Assembly (NCBI GenBank): GCA_958298945.1
Contig: OY282606.1
Location: forward strand, 86,435,696 to 86,499,695
From: Atherix ibis
Taxonomy: Eukaryota; Arthropoda; Insecta; Diptera; Athericidae
Length of the DNA: 64,000 bases
Direction of reading: 5' to 3'
Part shown: piece by piece, positions 33,345-44,689 of the stretch
Position numbering within the stretch: position 1 is the first letter of the stretch
Layout: the number at the start of each line of letters is the position of its first letter
Program-made: the position numbers and the translations under genes
Notes under the pieces: model-generated
The model's input: only the letters and a program-made list of their open reading frames with translations
What the model was told of the DNA's origin: nothing
Databases searched by the model: none

Positions 33345-34608
33345 CGAGGGTCATTCAACAAGTACTTGGCCTACAAAAGAAAAACGAACATTTTGGAAAG
33401 GTGGCAATTTATTTTTCCACATAATCTCCTTCAAGCTCGATACAGTTGGCCCAGCGATGCTCTAACTTTTTTAACCCGTCCAAAAAATACATTTTCTCGA
33501 GGGAAGCAAAATAGGCCTCCGTGGCGACGATGACCTCCTCATTCGACCCAAATCTATTCCCGGCGAGTGATTTTCTCAGGTTTGGAAACAAAAAGTAGTC
33601 ACAGGGGGCCAAATCTGTAGAGTACGGTGGATGGGGCAGCAATTCGTAGCGCAATTCGACCAATTTGGCCATGGCGACGGCGGAGGTGTGAGCCGGCGCG
33701 TTGTCGTGGTAGAACAGCACTTTTTTCTTCGCAAAGCGTGACCGCTTTTTCTTCAATTCGACGTCAAATCGGCCCAATAAGTCAGCATAGTAGCGCCCCG
33801 TTATTGTTTTACCCTTCTCGAGGTAATCGATGTGGATCACACCTTGTGAATCCCAAAAAAAGGCGGCCATCACCTTTCCGGCCGATCGAACAGTCTTCGC
33901 CGTCTTCAGAGCACGTTCGCCGGGTGAAGTCCACTGTTTCGACTGTTCCTTGGTCTCTGGTGTGTACCAGTGAATCCATGTTTCGTCGACGGTCACGAAA
34001 CGACGCAAGAACTCCGCTGGATTGCGCTAAAACGCGTCGCCGATGTGGTCTCACGGTTGCGCTTGTTTTCCGGTGTGAGCAAACGCGGCACCCATCGCGC
34101 CGACAGCTTTCTCATGCCCAGTTCTTCGTGTAGAATATGATGCACCGTTCCTACTGCGATGCCCACAGTCTCAGCTATCTCGTGAACCTTCAATCGACGG
34201 TCTGCCAACACGAGATCGTGGACTTTTTTAACGTTTTCCTCCGTAGCAGCCGTTTTCGGGGCACCTGGGCGTGGCTCATCAAAAACCGACGTGCGAACAA
34301 ACTCGTTGAAGCAGTTCTTGACGGTCGACATCGGAGGAGAAGAGTCACCATACACAGCATCCAAGCGATCTTTGATTTCACTGCGCGTTTTCCCTTCCAA
34401 AAACAAGAATCTAATCACCGAACGATATTGTTCTTTTTCCATTTTTGTGCAACCGGCGGACACGCTCGCTCTCAAAGGCTCTCAAAACAAAACTAATGAA
34501 GGGAATCGACTGAAACTTTGACAGTAGGCTACGAAAAGAATGTACTGCACGATGGTAAATTTCTTTTGTGACAGCAGTTCCATCGGGCGGTGAGGCTAAG
34601 TACTTGTT
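33345..34608 (-). mobile_element. Mariner, copy B (family of copies A and C)
   Basis: The left end CGAGGGTCATTCAACAAGTA at 33345 follows TA. On the right the sequence matches up to AAGTACTTGTT and then diverges, so the outermost ~14 bases of the right end are gone. It begins only 9 bases after the Mos1-like copy 3 ends. Confidence 0.88.
33409..34442 (-). pseudogene. Mariner transposase, one frameshift
   Basis: Starts MEKEQYRSVIRFLFLEGKTR at 34442 and runs through the helix-turn-helix and RWVPRLLTPENKRNRETTSA. A deletion near 34030 (CTAAAACGCG where copy A has a longer CTGAAACAGCGCCAAACACG) then shifts the frame. The second frame carries the first catalytic Asp in TVDETWIHW, then YHDNAPAHT, PPYSTDLAPCDYFLFPN and a complete tail KLEHRWANCIELEGDYVEK. 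Two codons are also missing in the VRTSVFDE region. Otherwise it is well preserved. Confidence 0.88.
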
Positions 34609-34789
34609 TTAAGTATGTTACCGCTCTACAAATAGGAGTAGAAATGAAAAACCGCAGTTTTCCAATAGATGGCGTTAGTAGTAAATTCTGGTTCATTATA
34701 TCGGATCAGAAACGTCAAATCGTAAGGATAGGCATCTGTCAACAACTCCTCATCATTATATTTGTGACTTTTTATTGGCGTTAAATATT

Positions 34790-35770
34790 TTTTTGGGCGT
34801 GAAAATTTCGAAATTTAATTGGTTTATGGGGTTTGCTAATGCTGATGATGTGGCTATCATAATTACCAGAAAATATCTTCCTACTATAAGATGTTTTATG
34901 AAGACGGCTCTGCTCGGTCTTAGGAAGTAGACGGACAGATGCGTGTTAGGAGTCAATCCGAAAGAGATACCCTTCCCCCCCTCCCAGGTGAGTTTCGGAT
35001 GACTTATTGAAGGCGTTCTTTACCCTTGCTATTCATGCAATGTACTTGAGAGTTATCATTGACTCGAAGCTCATCTAAAAGCTAAATGTGTACGCCTGTA
35101 GACGAGGTTTACAGCCCTGGGTGATACGTTGGATAGAAATTTCCATAACAGGTATTTTATGTTGAAAAAAATCTCTTCACGTTTACTCTGAATTTCTAAA
35201 CTTTCTTCTCTCATCCTGAGTGATAACCATAGCTGAGAGCAGAGTTGACATCCTTGGACCCGTGCAAAAACGCAAAATATTGATCGGTCATTTTTCCGAG
35301 ACTAGTTGGAAAAACTCAATGGTTACTTGCTATTTTTTTATGATAATTTCATAGAAATCTCTCCTTGATGTTGGTTCTATATTATGTGAGTTAAGGGGGA
35401 ATAAGAATTGCGGTAGAAATTGCAGTTTGCACTGGAAGCCTTTTATAGCCCATCGAGTGACCCTGTTCTTAACAGTATGGGACCTAACCTGATTGACCAT
35501 AGGGTTATTAAAGTACATTGGGTTTGAGGTCATGTAGGAATTTTGTGCAACAAGCGATCCGATCAACTAGTAGGAAAGGCTCTATCAGTTCCTGGCTAAT
35601 TACACCATTAGTCATTCATAGACATACCGGCTGGACAATTAGCCCAACCAATTTTCTTAGTTTATACTGCTCAGAATTAAAAGAGGATATTCTGCCTTCA
35701 ATCATAATTCCCTTTTTGGAAACAAGTGTCGGTCATGTGACGTTTAACGCACTATCACTCATCTTCTAAC
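34790..35770 (+). pseudogene. LINE remnant with reverse transcriptase and RNase H
   Basis: Frames read GFANADDVAIIITRKYLPT (the F/YADD catalytic box of reverse transcriptase, mutated to NADD), then LGLRK-stop-TDRCVLGVNPKE. Further down comes VIKVHWV-stop-GHVGI with CNKRSDQLVGKAL, the RNase H motif WVPGHxGIxGNExADxLA. Reverse transcriptase followed by RNase H occurs in LOA-, I- and R1-type LINEs; the LRRWTxxCGLGVNPxKT pattern favours a LOA-like element. Many stops. It ends at the outer edge of the inverted duplication. Confidence 0.65.
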
Positions 35771-36440
35771 GAGTCTCCTTTAAGCTCCATACACATTATT
35801 CTAAGATATTCGAACTTTCTTATATTATCCGTGGGGTAAGATTTGTAAAGCTCTGTAAAATTACCCTCAGTTTCGTCTATAATTGAGGTTAATTTTATAG
35901 AGTTTGATAAATCCTACTATGAGGACAGTTAAAAAAAAATGCTTTGTTATTGTTTTTCTTTTATTCAAGATATTCGATGACAATTATCTCAGTTGCAACC
36001 CAAAAAAAAAACGGTAGCCATTATCTTTGCTGATGATCGAACCGTTTTTGCCTTTTTTTGGTGCATTGTTTCAACGGAACTCTTGGTTTTCTGGTGTGCA
36101 ATGGTAAATCCATGTTTTGTCAACGTTTTTGGTTAGGTGTTAACAAATGCGGCAGCCTTCTTACCGGTAACTGTCTTATGTAATTGAGGTGTGTACTAAG
36201 TAAGCTATCTCGTACACTTTCATTCTACGTCTCTTAAAATGATATCATGGATTTTATTAATCATTTAGTACTAACTTAAATTGAACATACGATGGTGAGA
36301 GTCTCCTAAGATATTGTTTTTTTTCCAACAAAAAAAAACACGAAATTCACTTTTTTCCATATCAACAAAAAAAAACATATCGTATCTGTTTTCAACGGCA
36401 GTCAAAACTAAACTAATGAGAAAATGTTAATAAAATTTTG
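35770..36440 (-). pseudogene. Decayed mariner transposase in the left arm
   Basis: The minus strand from about 36420 starts EKSEFRVFF, then KIHDIILRDVE, the first catalytic region TWIYHCTPENQEF with VDETWIHxYTPE as the family form, and KAKTVRSSAKIMAT, close to the active-type KAKTVRSAGKVMAT. The end has ELKGDY-like codons near 35775. It is related to the mariner at 60220. Several frameshifts. The right arm carries the same remnant with its own deletion. Confidence 0.65.
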
Positions 36441-37117
36441 TATAGCGTCTTTTTAAAAATGCAAGATTATTAAAAGAATATTATTTTGCTGGTATTAGCA
36501 ACATTTCTTGCATTTATCAGTGACTTATCATATTGCCCTCATAAAAGGAGTATGTTGGAACTGAGAGAGAATTTATTTAATAGTTTGTATAGAATATTGC
36601 CTCTTGGAGAATTGTTTCTCACAGATTATTAATACCATTTAGGGAACTAATAACCACCCACGATGAATAAATCGCCAACTAACTGGAAGAAGTATCACAA
36701 ATTGAAAGCAGTTCAAATATCAAAACAATAAAACTCTGAGGTCTTACAATTTGTTCTATTAATATTTAAAACTATTTAAGATCCTTACAAATGACCCCTA
36801 TAACCATAAAAATTTTACAACAATTTTTAAAAAGGTCAATTAGGATATCGTTTTCTTCACACAAAAAAAAAAAAACAAAAAAATGAAGACAGTCTAAAAA
36901 ATCCAAACAAAACTTTCAAACTTTAATATTTAAATTGTTTTAATTAACAAAATAAAATAAATTCAACAATAAATAAAATTTAACAATAAGTCATCATGAG
37001 TTTTGATAGAAATTTTCAATTCAATTAACCGCACAAATCCTTTTAAACTCCTAACTAACGTAGATAGATGCTTTTAGTTCGTAACTATGTGTAATAATAT
37101 TAACCGCATATTGAAAA

Positions 37118-38405
37118 TTATCCGTAAATTTGTTGATCGTATTGTATTAATAATATAAGATATTGTAATCCAGTTGATATTGCCGAAAATGTTAGATTAA
37201 AATTAATACTAAACATTCCACAAACGTTTACATCGATTTTCTCCGTAATAAGTTGTAGCGAGAATCTTTCAATCTGAAATTAATACTTAATATGAGGTAA
37301 AATTTAATGGTATATAATTTATAATCATATTAATTAGAAGCGGATAGCCACTCACAACTTGTTGGAGCCTTTCTTCTACCTCAATGTGGGACGGTATCGA
37401 GTGGAGAATCTTTCTTGATTTTTGATAAGTTTCCATTAAATCATTAGCCACCTTGACTATCATTTGAAAATCAATTGAAAGCGTTAAAAGTATTATTGTA
37501 CTACGAAATGGGAATCCACGGTTAAGTTTAGCCGAATTCATTAAAACAAAATAAAGATAAAATAAATGCGATACTATTGTCATAAATAAATTTGTTATAA
37601 ACAGCAGCATATTGATTTGATACATTTTATTAAACTCAACGACACAATTACGAATTTTCGAATATAAACTAGCAAGTTGATCTATTCGATCGCTTAAGTC
37701 GCAATATTTTTGCATATGATAAAATTTCATTTTCATCCTGCTCATATTATAAATTTTGACAATTTCATCAATTTCTGATTTAAGCTCGTCATTTAATAAA
37801 TCAAAACAATTGCCAATAATAATCATATTAAAAATAAGCAAATTCATTATAATCAATGATACAAAGTACATATAAGTTTGAAAAGATTTTGATATTAAAA
37901 ACATTTGACTGTTATTAAAACTAGATTCGTATGTTAAAAACAACGTGAATGTTACTTTTATAAATGTGTTTATTTGATTAACGATTAACAAAAGTAGAGC
38001 ATTTTCACGAAAGAAACTAATGGAATTTAGGCGTTTTTGTAGATCGACATAAAAACATTTAAACCTATTAAGTAGATGAATAATATCATTTTGATAGTAA
38101 ATTTGCACAAAAAGTGATATTAACGTTACAGCGTATGTAATAATCGATTGCGATACGGCCACTGCTTGAATTAACTTATTGGTTGTACCTATTGCTTTAG
38201 ATACATCAAAATAGTGGATACTAACTGGTCCAAAAATTAATACAACGACAAACGACACTACACACCAAAGGTACAAGTGCTGATTAGATACTATCAAGTC
38301 CTGTGATGAGTCAAAAGTAAATGTTATCACACCGAATATTCGGCCTGCTGCAATTTGAAGATTCAGAAGGAACACAATCAATTTATCTACCCGCGACGAT
38401 ATCAT
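37118..38405 (-). CDS. Gustatory receptor (7tm_7 family), two exons, 401 aa, left arm
   Basis: Exon 1 is 38405-37356 (350 codons from MISSRVDKL), the intron is 82 bp (GTGAGT...TTTCAG) and exon 2 is 37273-37118 (51 codons and stop). It is a membrane protein with about seven hydrophobic stretches and the same internal marks as the gene at 30337: FYHMQKYCDLSDRIDQLASL, KSRKILHSIP at the splice point. The C-terminal signature is QYLILLIQY, departing from TYxxxxxQF at both ends. By my count it differs from its inverted-arm partner at about 36 of 350 exon-1 residues. Reading frame and splice sites are intact, so it is probably functional. Confidence 0.92.
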
Positions 38406-39559
38406 TTTCTAATCATTCAAAGAATCTAAAAAATTCTTCCCCGTTAGACCTGATAAGCCTTTAACTAACCCGCAGTACTATCTTTCGAATCAACTGTACT
38501 TGATTAATTGCCTCTCAAACACTCAAAACCTTTTGGACAGTTTTGAGCATAAATCGATTCTATCAATCAGCAACCCATAATAGGTTCCGGTTATTACCTC
38601 GGATAAATAGAACGTCTATTTACATTATTTAATTGAAATTATTTAGAAAATTGAACTTTCTTCGAATGGCCCTTAGTCAGAATCAATCAAGGAGCAATTC
38701 CATTTCAGAGCTCAAGTTGATTTTACGTTTATTACATGTCCAGTTTGCATGCTAGAAAGAATCCTCTGCCTGCCTGTCAACAGGTAAAATTCAATATTAT
38801 TATTGGTATTGTCTTTTTTCCATTCGCATATTATATTTAAACTTTTAGTATATATTTTTATATGTGATTGGGTTCGATTGTGCTTTCACTTCATTAATTG
38901 CTTCAAAGGATTCCGGCACTGAATCTTATGTAACCAACCATCATCAGAGCGAGAATGTGCGCAATTCTATAAATAAATCTTTATCATCCCCTGTTATATT
39001 CGGCACTTTTGGGTGTAGTTTTTGTACTTATTTTAGGTTCAAATTTTATTTTTTTCCTTTTGGGAAGGTTTTTAAGTGTACCGAATTTCCAATCGGACGC
39101 TTACAATAAATCGATTCAAGTTTACTTTCTGCCGAATTTATTTAAATTCATTGGAAATCAAAATCTGCTAGGTTAGAGGAAATAATATAATTAAATGGTA
39201 TTATTTTATTAAGTTTCTTTTTTTGGAAATACGTGTATTATTGACTTTGTTTTTATTTCAGATCTCGTAGCACCGTTTCCAAGTCCTCTTTGTTAAATCT
39301 TTAAACCAATTACCCAGTTCAACAAAATCTAATCACCCCTTACTCGTCCATCCAACTGACAAATGTCCGATTTTAGCTCACGCTTACAACTACATGTTTC
39401 CATATAACTTCATGGGCGTGGCGCTGCATTATGGCCCCTGGTTCATAGCCTAAACACCTTACCAGGTGTATAGGCTTAAATCCGCTGTTTTTTATTAAAA
39501 AAAACACATGTTTTTTTAATAGAAAGCAAAAACAAATTTATTCAAAGTACTTGCTCTCG

Positions 39560-40557
39560 TTAGCTAAACATTATTCCCATCTCTCGCGCAATTTGTGGAT
39601 TACACGCCAAAAAATGCCTTCTCTTTCGAGACAAACCACTCATCAAGCCATTTTCGGACGTCTTCGTAAGAATCGAAGTGCTGCTCAGCGAGCGCGTGGC
39701 CCATCGACGAATACAGGTGGTAGTCGGAAGGGGCTTGGTCTGGTGATTAAGCGGGATGGGGTAGTACCTCCCAGTTGACTGTCTCCAAGTAGTTTCGGAC
39801 CATTTTTGACGTGTGCGATGGTGCGTTGTCGTGGAGGAAAGTCAGCTTGTCATGTCTTTGTTGATAATCCGTCCTTTTTTAACGCAGAGCACGGTGCAAT
39901 TTGATCAGTTGTTGGTAGTAGCGGTGGGCTTTGACAGTTTCACCAGGTTTCAACATCTCATAGTAGACGATACCCTGCTGATCCCACCAAACCCACAGCA
40001 CCGGCTTCCGTCCGAAGCCGGTGCTGTGCGTTTGGTGGGATCTTGGGGAAGATGTTGATGGTTGACGGGATCAACCCACGATTTCTTGCATTTAGGATTC
40101 TCGAAATATATACACTGTTCATCGCCTGTCACAATCCGATGCAGGTACGACTTTATTTTTTGTCTGGCGAGTAAGATTTCGCATGTGGTTTGGCGTCGCT
40201 CCATCTGCCTATCGTTCAATTCATGCGGCACCCATTTTCCGATCTTTTCAATCTTCCCCATGGCACGCAGACGCATGGAAATGGCTGGTTGAGTAAAACT
40301 CAATTGCTCTGCGAACATTTTCTGCGATTGGGTATCGTCTTCGTCCAAAAGAGCCTGCAATTGATGGTCCTCAACCTTCCTTGGATGATTTTCACGTTTC
40401 TTGTCCCACAAGTCAAAATTGCCGTCTTTGAATCGACGAAACCAATCTCAGAATGTTGTTTCCGATAAAGCACAAATCGGCAGCCGATTTCTTTAAATTG
40501 AAGCAGAAAAGCAGAGCTTCCCGCATATGCTCTTTTTCTGGCACAAAACTAGACATG
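39560..40557 (-). pseudogene. Mos1-like transposase with hairpin insertion
   Basis: On the minus strand it starts MSSFVPEKEHMREALLFCF with an early deletion after LKKSAAD. A second frame (40411-39950) covers LLDEDDTQSQKMFAEQLSF, WVPHELNDRQMERRQTT and the first catalytic Asp in TGDEQCIYF. The KTMLCVWWDQ block is disrupted by an inverse duplication at 39980-40042. Downstream, FLHDNAPSHTS and YSPD...SDYHLFSSMGHALAEQHF equivalents are in other frames. Inactive. Confidence 0.85.
39980..40042. repeat. Near-perfect 29-bp hairpin
   Basis: GATCCCACCAAACCCACAGC... (39980-40008) is matched by its reverse complement at 40014-40042 with one mismatch and a 5-base loop. The corresponding site in copy 2 (24880-24950) has no inverse copy. 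Confidence 0.92.
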
Positions 40558-41553
40558 ATTTCCAAAGGAAAAATGTATGTTGTTGTACGAAATTGCTGAC
40601 AATGTGCACTGATTAATGTTGACAGATGTCAAACTCATAAAAAAAGTACGGTGTTCTCATGTTAGCTTAATACGCTCACTCAGGCCATCTATGACCAAAC
40701 AGCGGATTTAAGCTTATTCTATCGGTGTCTTATTAATTCTGTTGGATAAAATGCAACTGTGGTCGAACCATAATTGGCTTTTGCTCCCCAGTTGCATATT
40801 CATTTTGATGAATGGATTTATTCAACTTGTTGTTAATTGTAAACTTGTATAGAAAAAGAAAATTTAGTAAACCAAAAAAAGTTTTTGAAAAAAAAACTTA
40901 AGAAAATATCTTTACTACATAAAAAATCGGTTTATTTTGAAAGTATTAAAATTTTAATTTAGTAAAATTTAATTTAATTTAAGATTGATTTTGAATATTT
41001 TAAAAATTCACAATTCGCATAAAAATTTAGCATGAACTTTGCCATTATTCAGGGAATATAAAAATATTCGAAAGGCTGTTAAGAGGCCTCTTTCAAAATT
41101 CGATTCATTTAAGCACATTTTCGGATGTAATTCGGCCGTTACTTGGCCTTTAAACATAAAAATTTACTGTGTAAACACAATTACTTCCAAAACGTTATGA
41201 GAAAAAAGGCAAATGTTGTATATTTGTATAACGTGACTTTTGGCACCATTTTCTAAAAACCACAAATAGTATAAATCAAAATCTAAGGTGAGGGCAAAAA
41301 AAAACCGGTTGTAATTAACAATAAAATATTTGCCGTAGAAATCAGCCCTCAAAGCCGGTATTAGCATATTTTTTTAGCTAATTAATTTTTATTTTAAAAT
41401 GGCAAACTATAAACTAAAAAACTATTATCTTAAATAGTACATATATAAAAAAAACTTTTGAATGATAGAAATATATTTCCCGAACTAAAAAATCAATAAT
41501 CTGTATTTGAAATATCGCAACAACAAAAAATAAAATTAAAAAGCCAAACTTTC

Positions 41554-41708
41554 AGTATGTTGTTGTACGAAATTGCTGACGATGTGCACTGATTAATGTT
41601 GACAGATGTCAAACTCATAAAAAACAGTATGGCGTTCCCATGGTAGCTTAATACGCTCACTCACGCCATCTATGACCAAACAGATTGGATTTAAGCGTAT
41701 ACCCCTGG
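41554..41708 (-). mobile_element. Solo 5' end of a Mos1-like mariner
   Basis: Carries ATGTTGTTGTACGAAATTGC through to CATCTATGACCAAACAG and a final ATTTAAGCGTATACCCCTGG before TA. This is the 5' untranslated part and end seen in the other four copies, without any transposase. Confidence 0.85.
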
Positions 41709-42721
41709 TACATGTAAATAATAAAAAATATTAGGTTTATATAAAGTCAAAAACAACAGTTTTCTGACTGTTACTAATTGTTTTGCAAAAAATAATCTCG
41801 AAAGAAATGTTGAAAAGGATTTTCTAAAACACTTTGGCTTTTGAATATTTCAGATGATTTTAGAAGACACTTCCCCCAATTCCAGTTATCGCAAAAAAAT
41901 ACCAAGTCAATAATACCACGTGCATTTAATTATATTATTTCCTCTAACCTAGCAGATTTTGATTTCCAATGAATTTAAATAAATTCGGCAGAAAGTAAAC
42001 TTGAATCGATTTATTGTAAGCGTCCGATTGGAAATTCGGTACACTTAAAAACCTTCCCAAAAGGAAAAAAATAAAATTTGAACCTAAAATAAGTACAAAA
42101 ACTACACCCAAAAGTGCCGAATATAACAGGGGATGATAAAGATTTATTTATAGAATTGCGCACATTCTCGCTCTGATGATGGTTGGTTACATAAGATTCA
42201 GTGCCGGAATCCTTTGAAGCAATTAATGAAGTGAAAGCACAATCGAACCCAATCACATGTAAAAATATATACTAAAAGTTTAAATATAATATGCGAATGG
42301 AAAAAGACGATACCAATAATAATATTGAATTTTACCTGTTGACAAGCAGGCAGAGGATTCTTTCTAGCATGCAAACTGGGCATGTACTAAACTTAAAATC
42401 AACTTGAGCTCTGAAATGGAATTGCTCCTTGATTGATTCTGACTAAGGGCCATTCGAAGAAAGTTCAATTTTCTAAATAATTTCAATTAAATAATGTAAA
42501 TAGACGTTCTATTTATCCGAGGTAATAACCGGAACCTATTATGGGTTGCTGATTGATAGAATCGATTTATGCTCAAAACTGTCCAAATCGTTTTAAGTGT
42601 TGCAGAGGCAATTAATCAAGTACAGTTGAATCGGAAGATAGTACTGCGGGTTAGTTAAAGGCCTATCAGGTCTAACGGTGAAGAATTTTAAAAAGGATTA
42701 GGTTTTTTGGATGATTAGAAA

Positions 42722-44009
42722 ATGATATCGTCGCGGGTAGATAAATTGATTGTGTTCCTTCTGAAGGTTCAGATTGCAGCAGGTCGAATATTCGGTGTGA
42801 TAACATTTACTTTTGACTCATCACAGGACTTGATAGTATCTAATCAGCACTTGTACCATTGGTGTGTAGTGTCGTTTGTTGTTGTATTAATTTTCGGACC
42901 AGTTAGTATCCACCATTTTGACGTATCTAAGGCAAGCGGCATAACCAATAAATTAATTCAAGCAGTGGCCGCATCACAGTCGATTATAATATACGCTGTA
43001 ACGTTAATATCACTTTTTGTGCAAATTTACTACCAAAATGATATTATTCATCTGCTCAATGGATTTAAATGTGTTTATACCGAACTGCAAAAACGCCTAA
43101 ATTCCACAAGTTTCTTTCGTAAAAATTCTCTACTTTTATTAATTGTTAATAAAATAAATACATTTATAAAAGCAGCATTCATGTTGTATTTAACATGCGA
43201 ATCTAATTCCAATAGAAGTCAAATGTTTTTAATATCAAAATATTTTCAAACTTATATGTACTTTGTATCATTGATTATAATGAATTTGCTTATTTTTAAT
43301 ATGATTATTATTGGCAATTGTTTTGATTTATTAAATAACGAGCTTAAATCAGAAATTGATGAAATTGTGAATATTTATAATATGAGCAGGATGAAAATGA
43401 AATTTTATCATATGCAAAAATATTGCGACTTAAGCGATCGAATAGATCAACTTGCTGGTTTATATTCGAAAATTCGTAATTGTGTCGTTGAGTTTAATAA
43501 AATGTATCAAATCAATATGCTGCTGTTTATAACAAATTTATTTACAACAATAATATCGCATTTATTTTATATTTACTTTAATGTAATTAATTCGGCTAAA
43601 CTTAACCGTGGATTCCCATTTCGTAGTACAATAATAATTTTAACGCTTTCAATTGATTTTCAAATGATAGTCAAGGTGGCTAATGATTTAATGGAAACTT
43701 ATCAAAAATCAAGAAAGATTCTCCACTCGATACCATCCCACATGGAGGTAGAAGAAAGGCTCCAACAAGTTGTGAGTACCTATCCGCTTCTAATTAATAT
43801 GATTATAAATTATATACCATTTAATTTTACCTCATATTAAGTATTAATTTCAGATTGAAAGATTCTCGCTACAACTTATTACAGAGAAATTCGATATAAA
43901 CGTTTGTGGATTCTTTGGTATTAATTTTAATCTTACATTTTCGGCAATATCAACTGGATTACAATATCTTATATTATTAATACAATTCGATCTACAAATT
44001 AATGGATAA
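42722..44009 (+). CDS. Gustatory receptor (7tm_7 family), two exons, 401 aa, right arm
   Basis: Exon 1 is 42722-43771 (350 codons), the intron is 82 bp (GTGAGT...TTTCAG) and exon 2 is 43854-44009 (51 codons and stop). It is the mirror-image paralogue of the gene at 37118-38405, about 90% identical by my count in exon 1, with the same length and splice phase. The C-terminal signature is QYLILLIQF (Phe kept, Thr replaced by Gln). Differences from its partner cluster around residues 110-175, between conserved blocks. The frame is intact. It should act as a taste-neuron channel or channel subunit; no ligand can be inferred. Confidence 0.92.
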
Positions 44010-44689
44010 TTTTCAATTATAAATGTTAGTTATTATTAGTTTAAAAGGATTTGTGCGGTTAATTGAATTGAAAATTTCTATCAAAATTCATGATGACTTA
44101 TTGTTAAAGTTTATTTATTGTTGAATTTATTTTATTTTGTTAATTAAAACAATTTAAATATTAAAGTGTGACATTTTTGTTTCTATTTTTTACATTGCCT
44201 ACATTTTTTTATTTTTTTTTTTTTGTTGAAGAAAACTATTTCCCAATTGACCATTTTTAGAATTTATGCAAAATTTAGATGATTATAAAGATCTGCAAGG
44301 ATCTTAATTATTTTTAAATATCAATAAGAAAAATTATGAGACCTCAGAACAATCTTCGGCGTTTCATTGTTTTGGTATTTGAACTGCTTTCAATTTGTAA
44401 TACTTCTTCCAGTTACTTAGCGCTTTATTCATGGTGGGTGGTGATTATTAATGCTAAGCTCTTTAAATGGGGTTCTAGTACTCATAATCTTTAAAAAAAC
44501 GATAGTCCAAGAGTATTAAATAAATTCTCCCTCAGTTCTAACACACTCCTTTTATGAGAGCAATATGATAAGTTACTGATAAATGCAAGAAATATAGCTA
44601 ATATCGGCAAAATAATATTCTTTTAATAATCCTGCATTTTAAAAAAGACGCTATACAAAATTTTATTAATATGTGCTCATTAGTTTAGT

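Larger units (their letters stand above)
35770..39197. repeat. Inverted duplication, left arm
   Basis: About 3.4 kb that reappears in reverse at 41922-45192. It contains a decayed mariner (35770-36440), non-coding DNA and the receptor gene at 37118-38405 with its upstream flank. The inner edge is sharp (TAATATAATTAAATG at 39197). The outer edge lies in the mariner remnant. Confidence 0.92.
39462..40728 (-). mobile_element. Mos1-like mariner, copy 4
   Basis: The left end CCAGGTGTATAGGCTTAAAT at 39462 follows TA. The right end keeps ATTTAAGCTTAT, but the last ten or so bases are changed (TCTATCGGTG instead of ACACCTGG). It contains a 29-bp hairpin insertion. Confidence 0.88.
39198..41921. other. 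Spacer between the inverted arms
   Basis: 2.7 kb, unique to this position. It holds a Mos1-like mariner (39462-40728) and a solo Mos1-like end (41554-41708); the rest (40730-41550, 41710-41921) is AT-rich with no gene seen. Confidence 0.75.

Noticed and set aside
38864..39109. 81-codon frame repeated identically at 42011-42256
   Set aside because: It starts with GTG, has no known domain and is identical only because it lies in both arms of the inverted duplication. It is upstream flank of the receptor genes.
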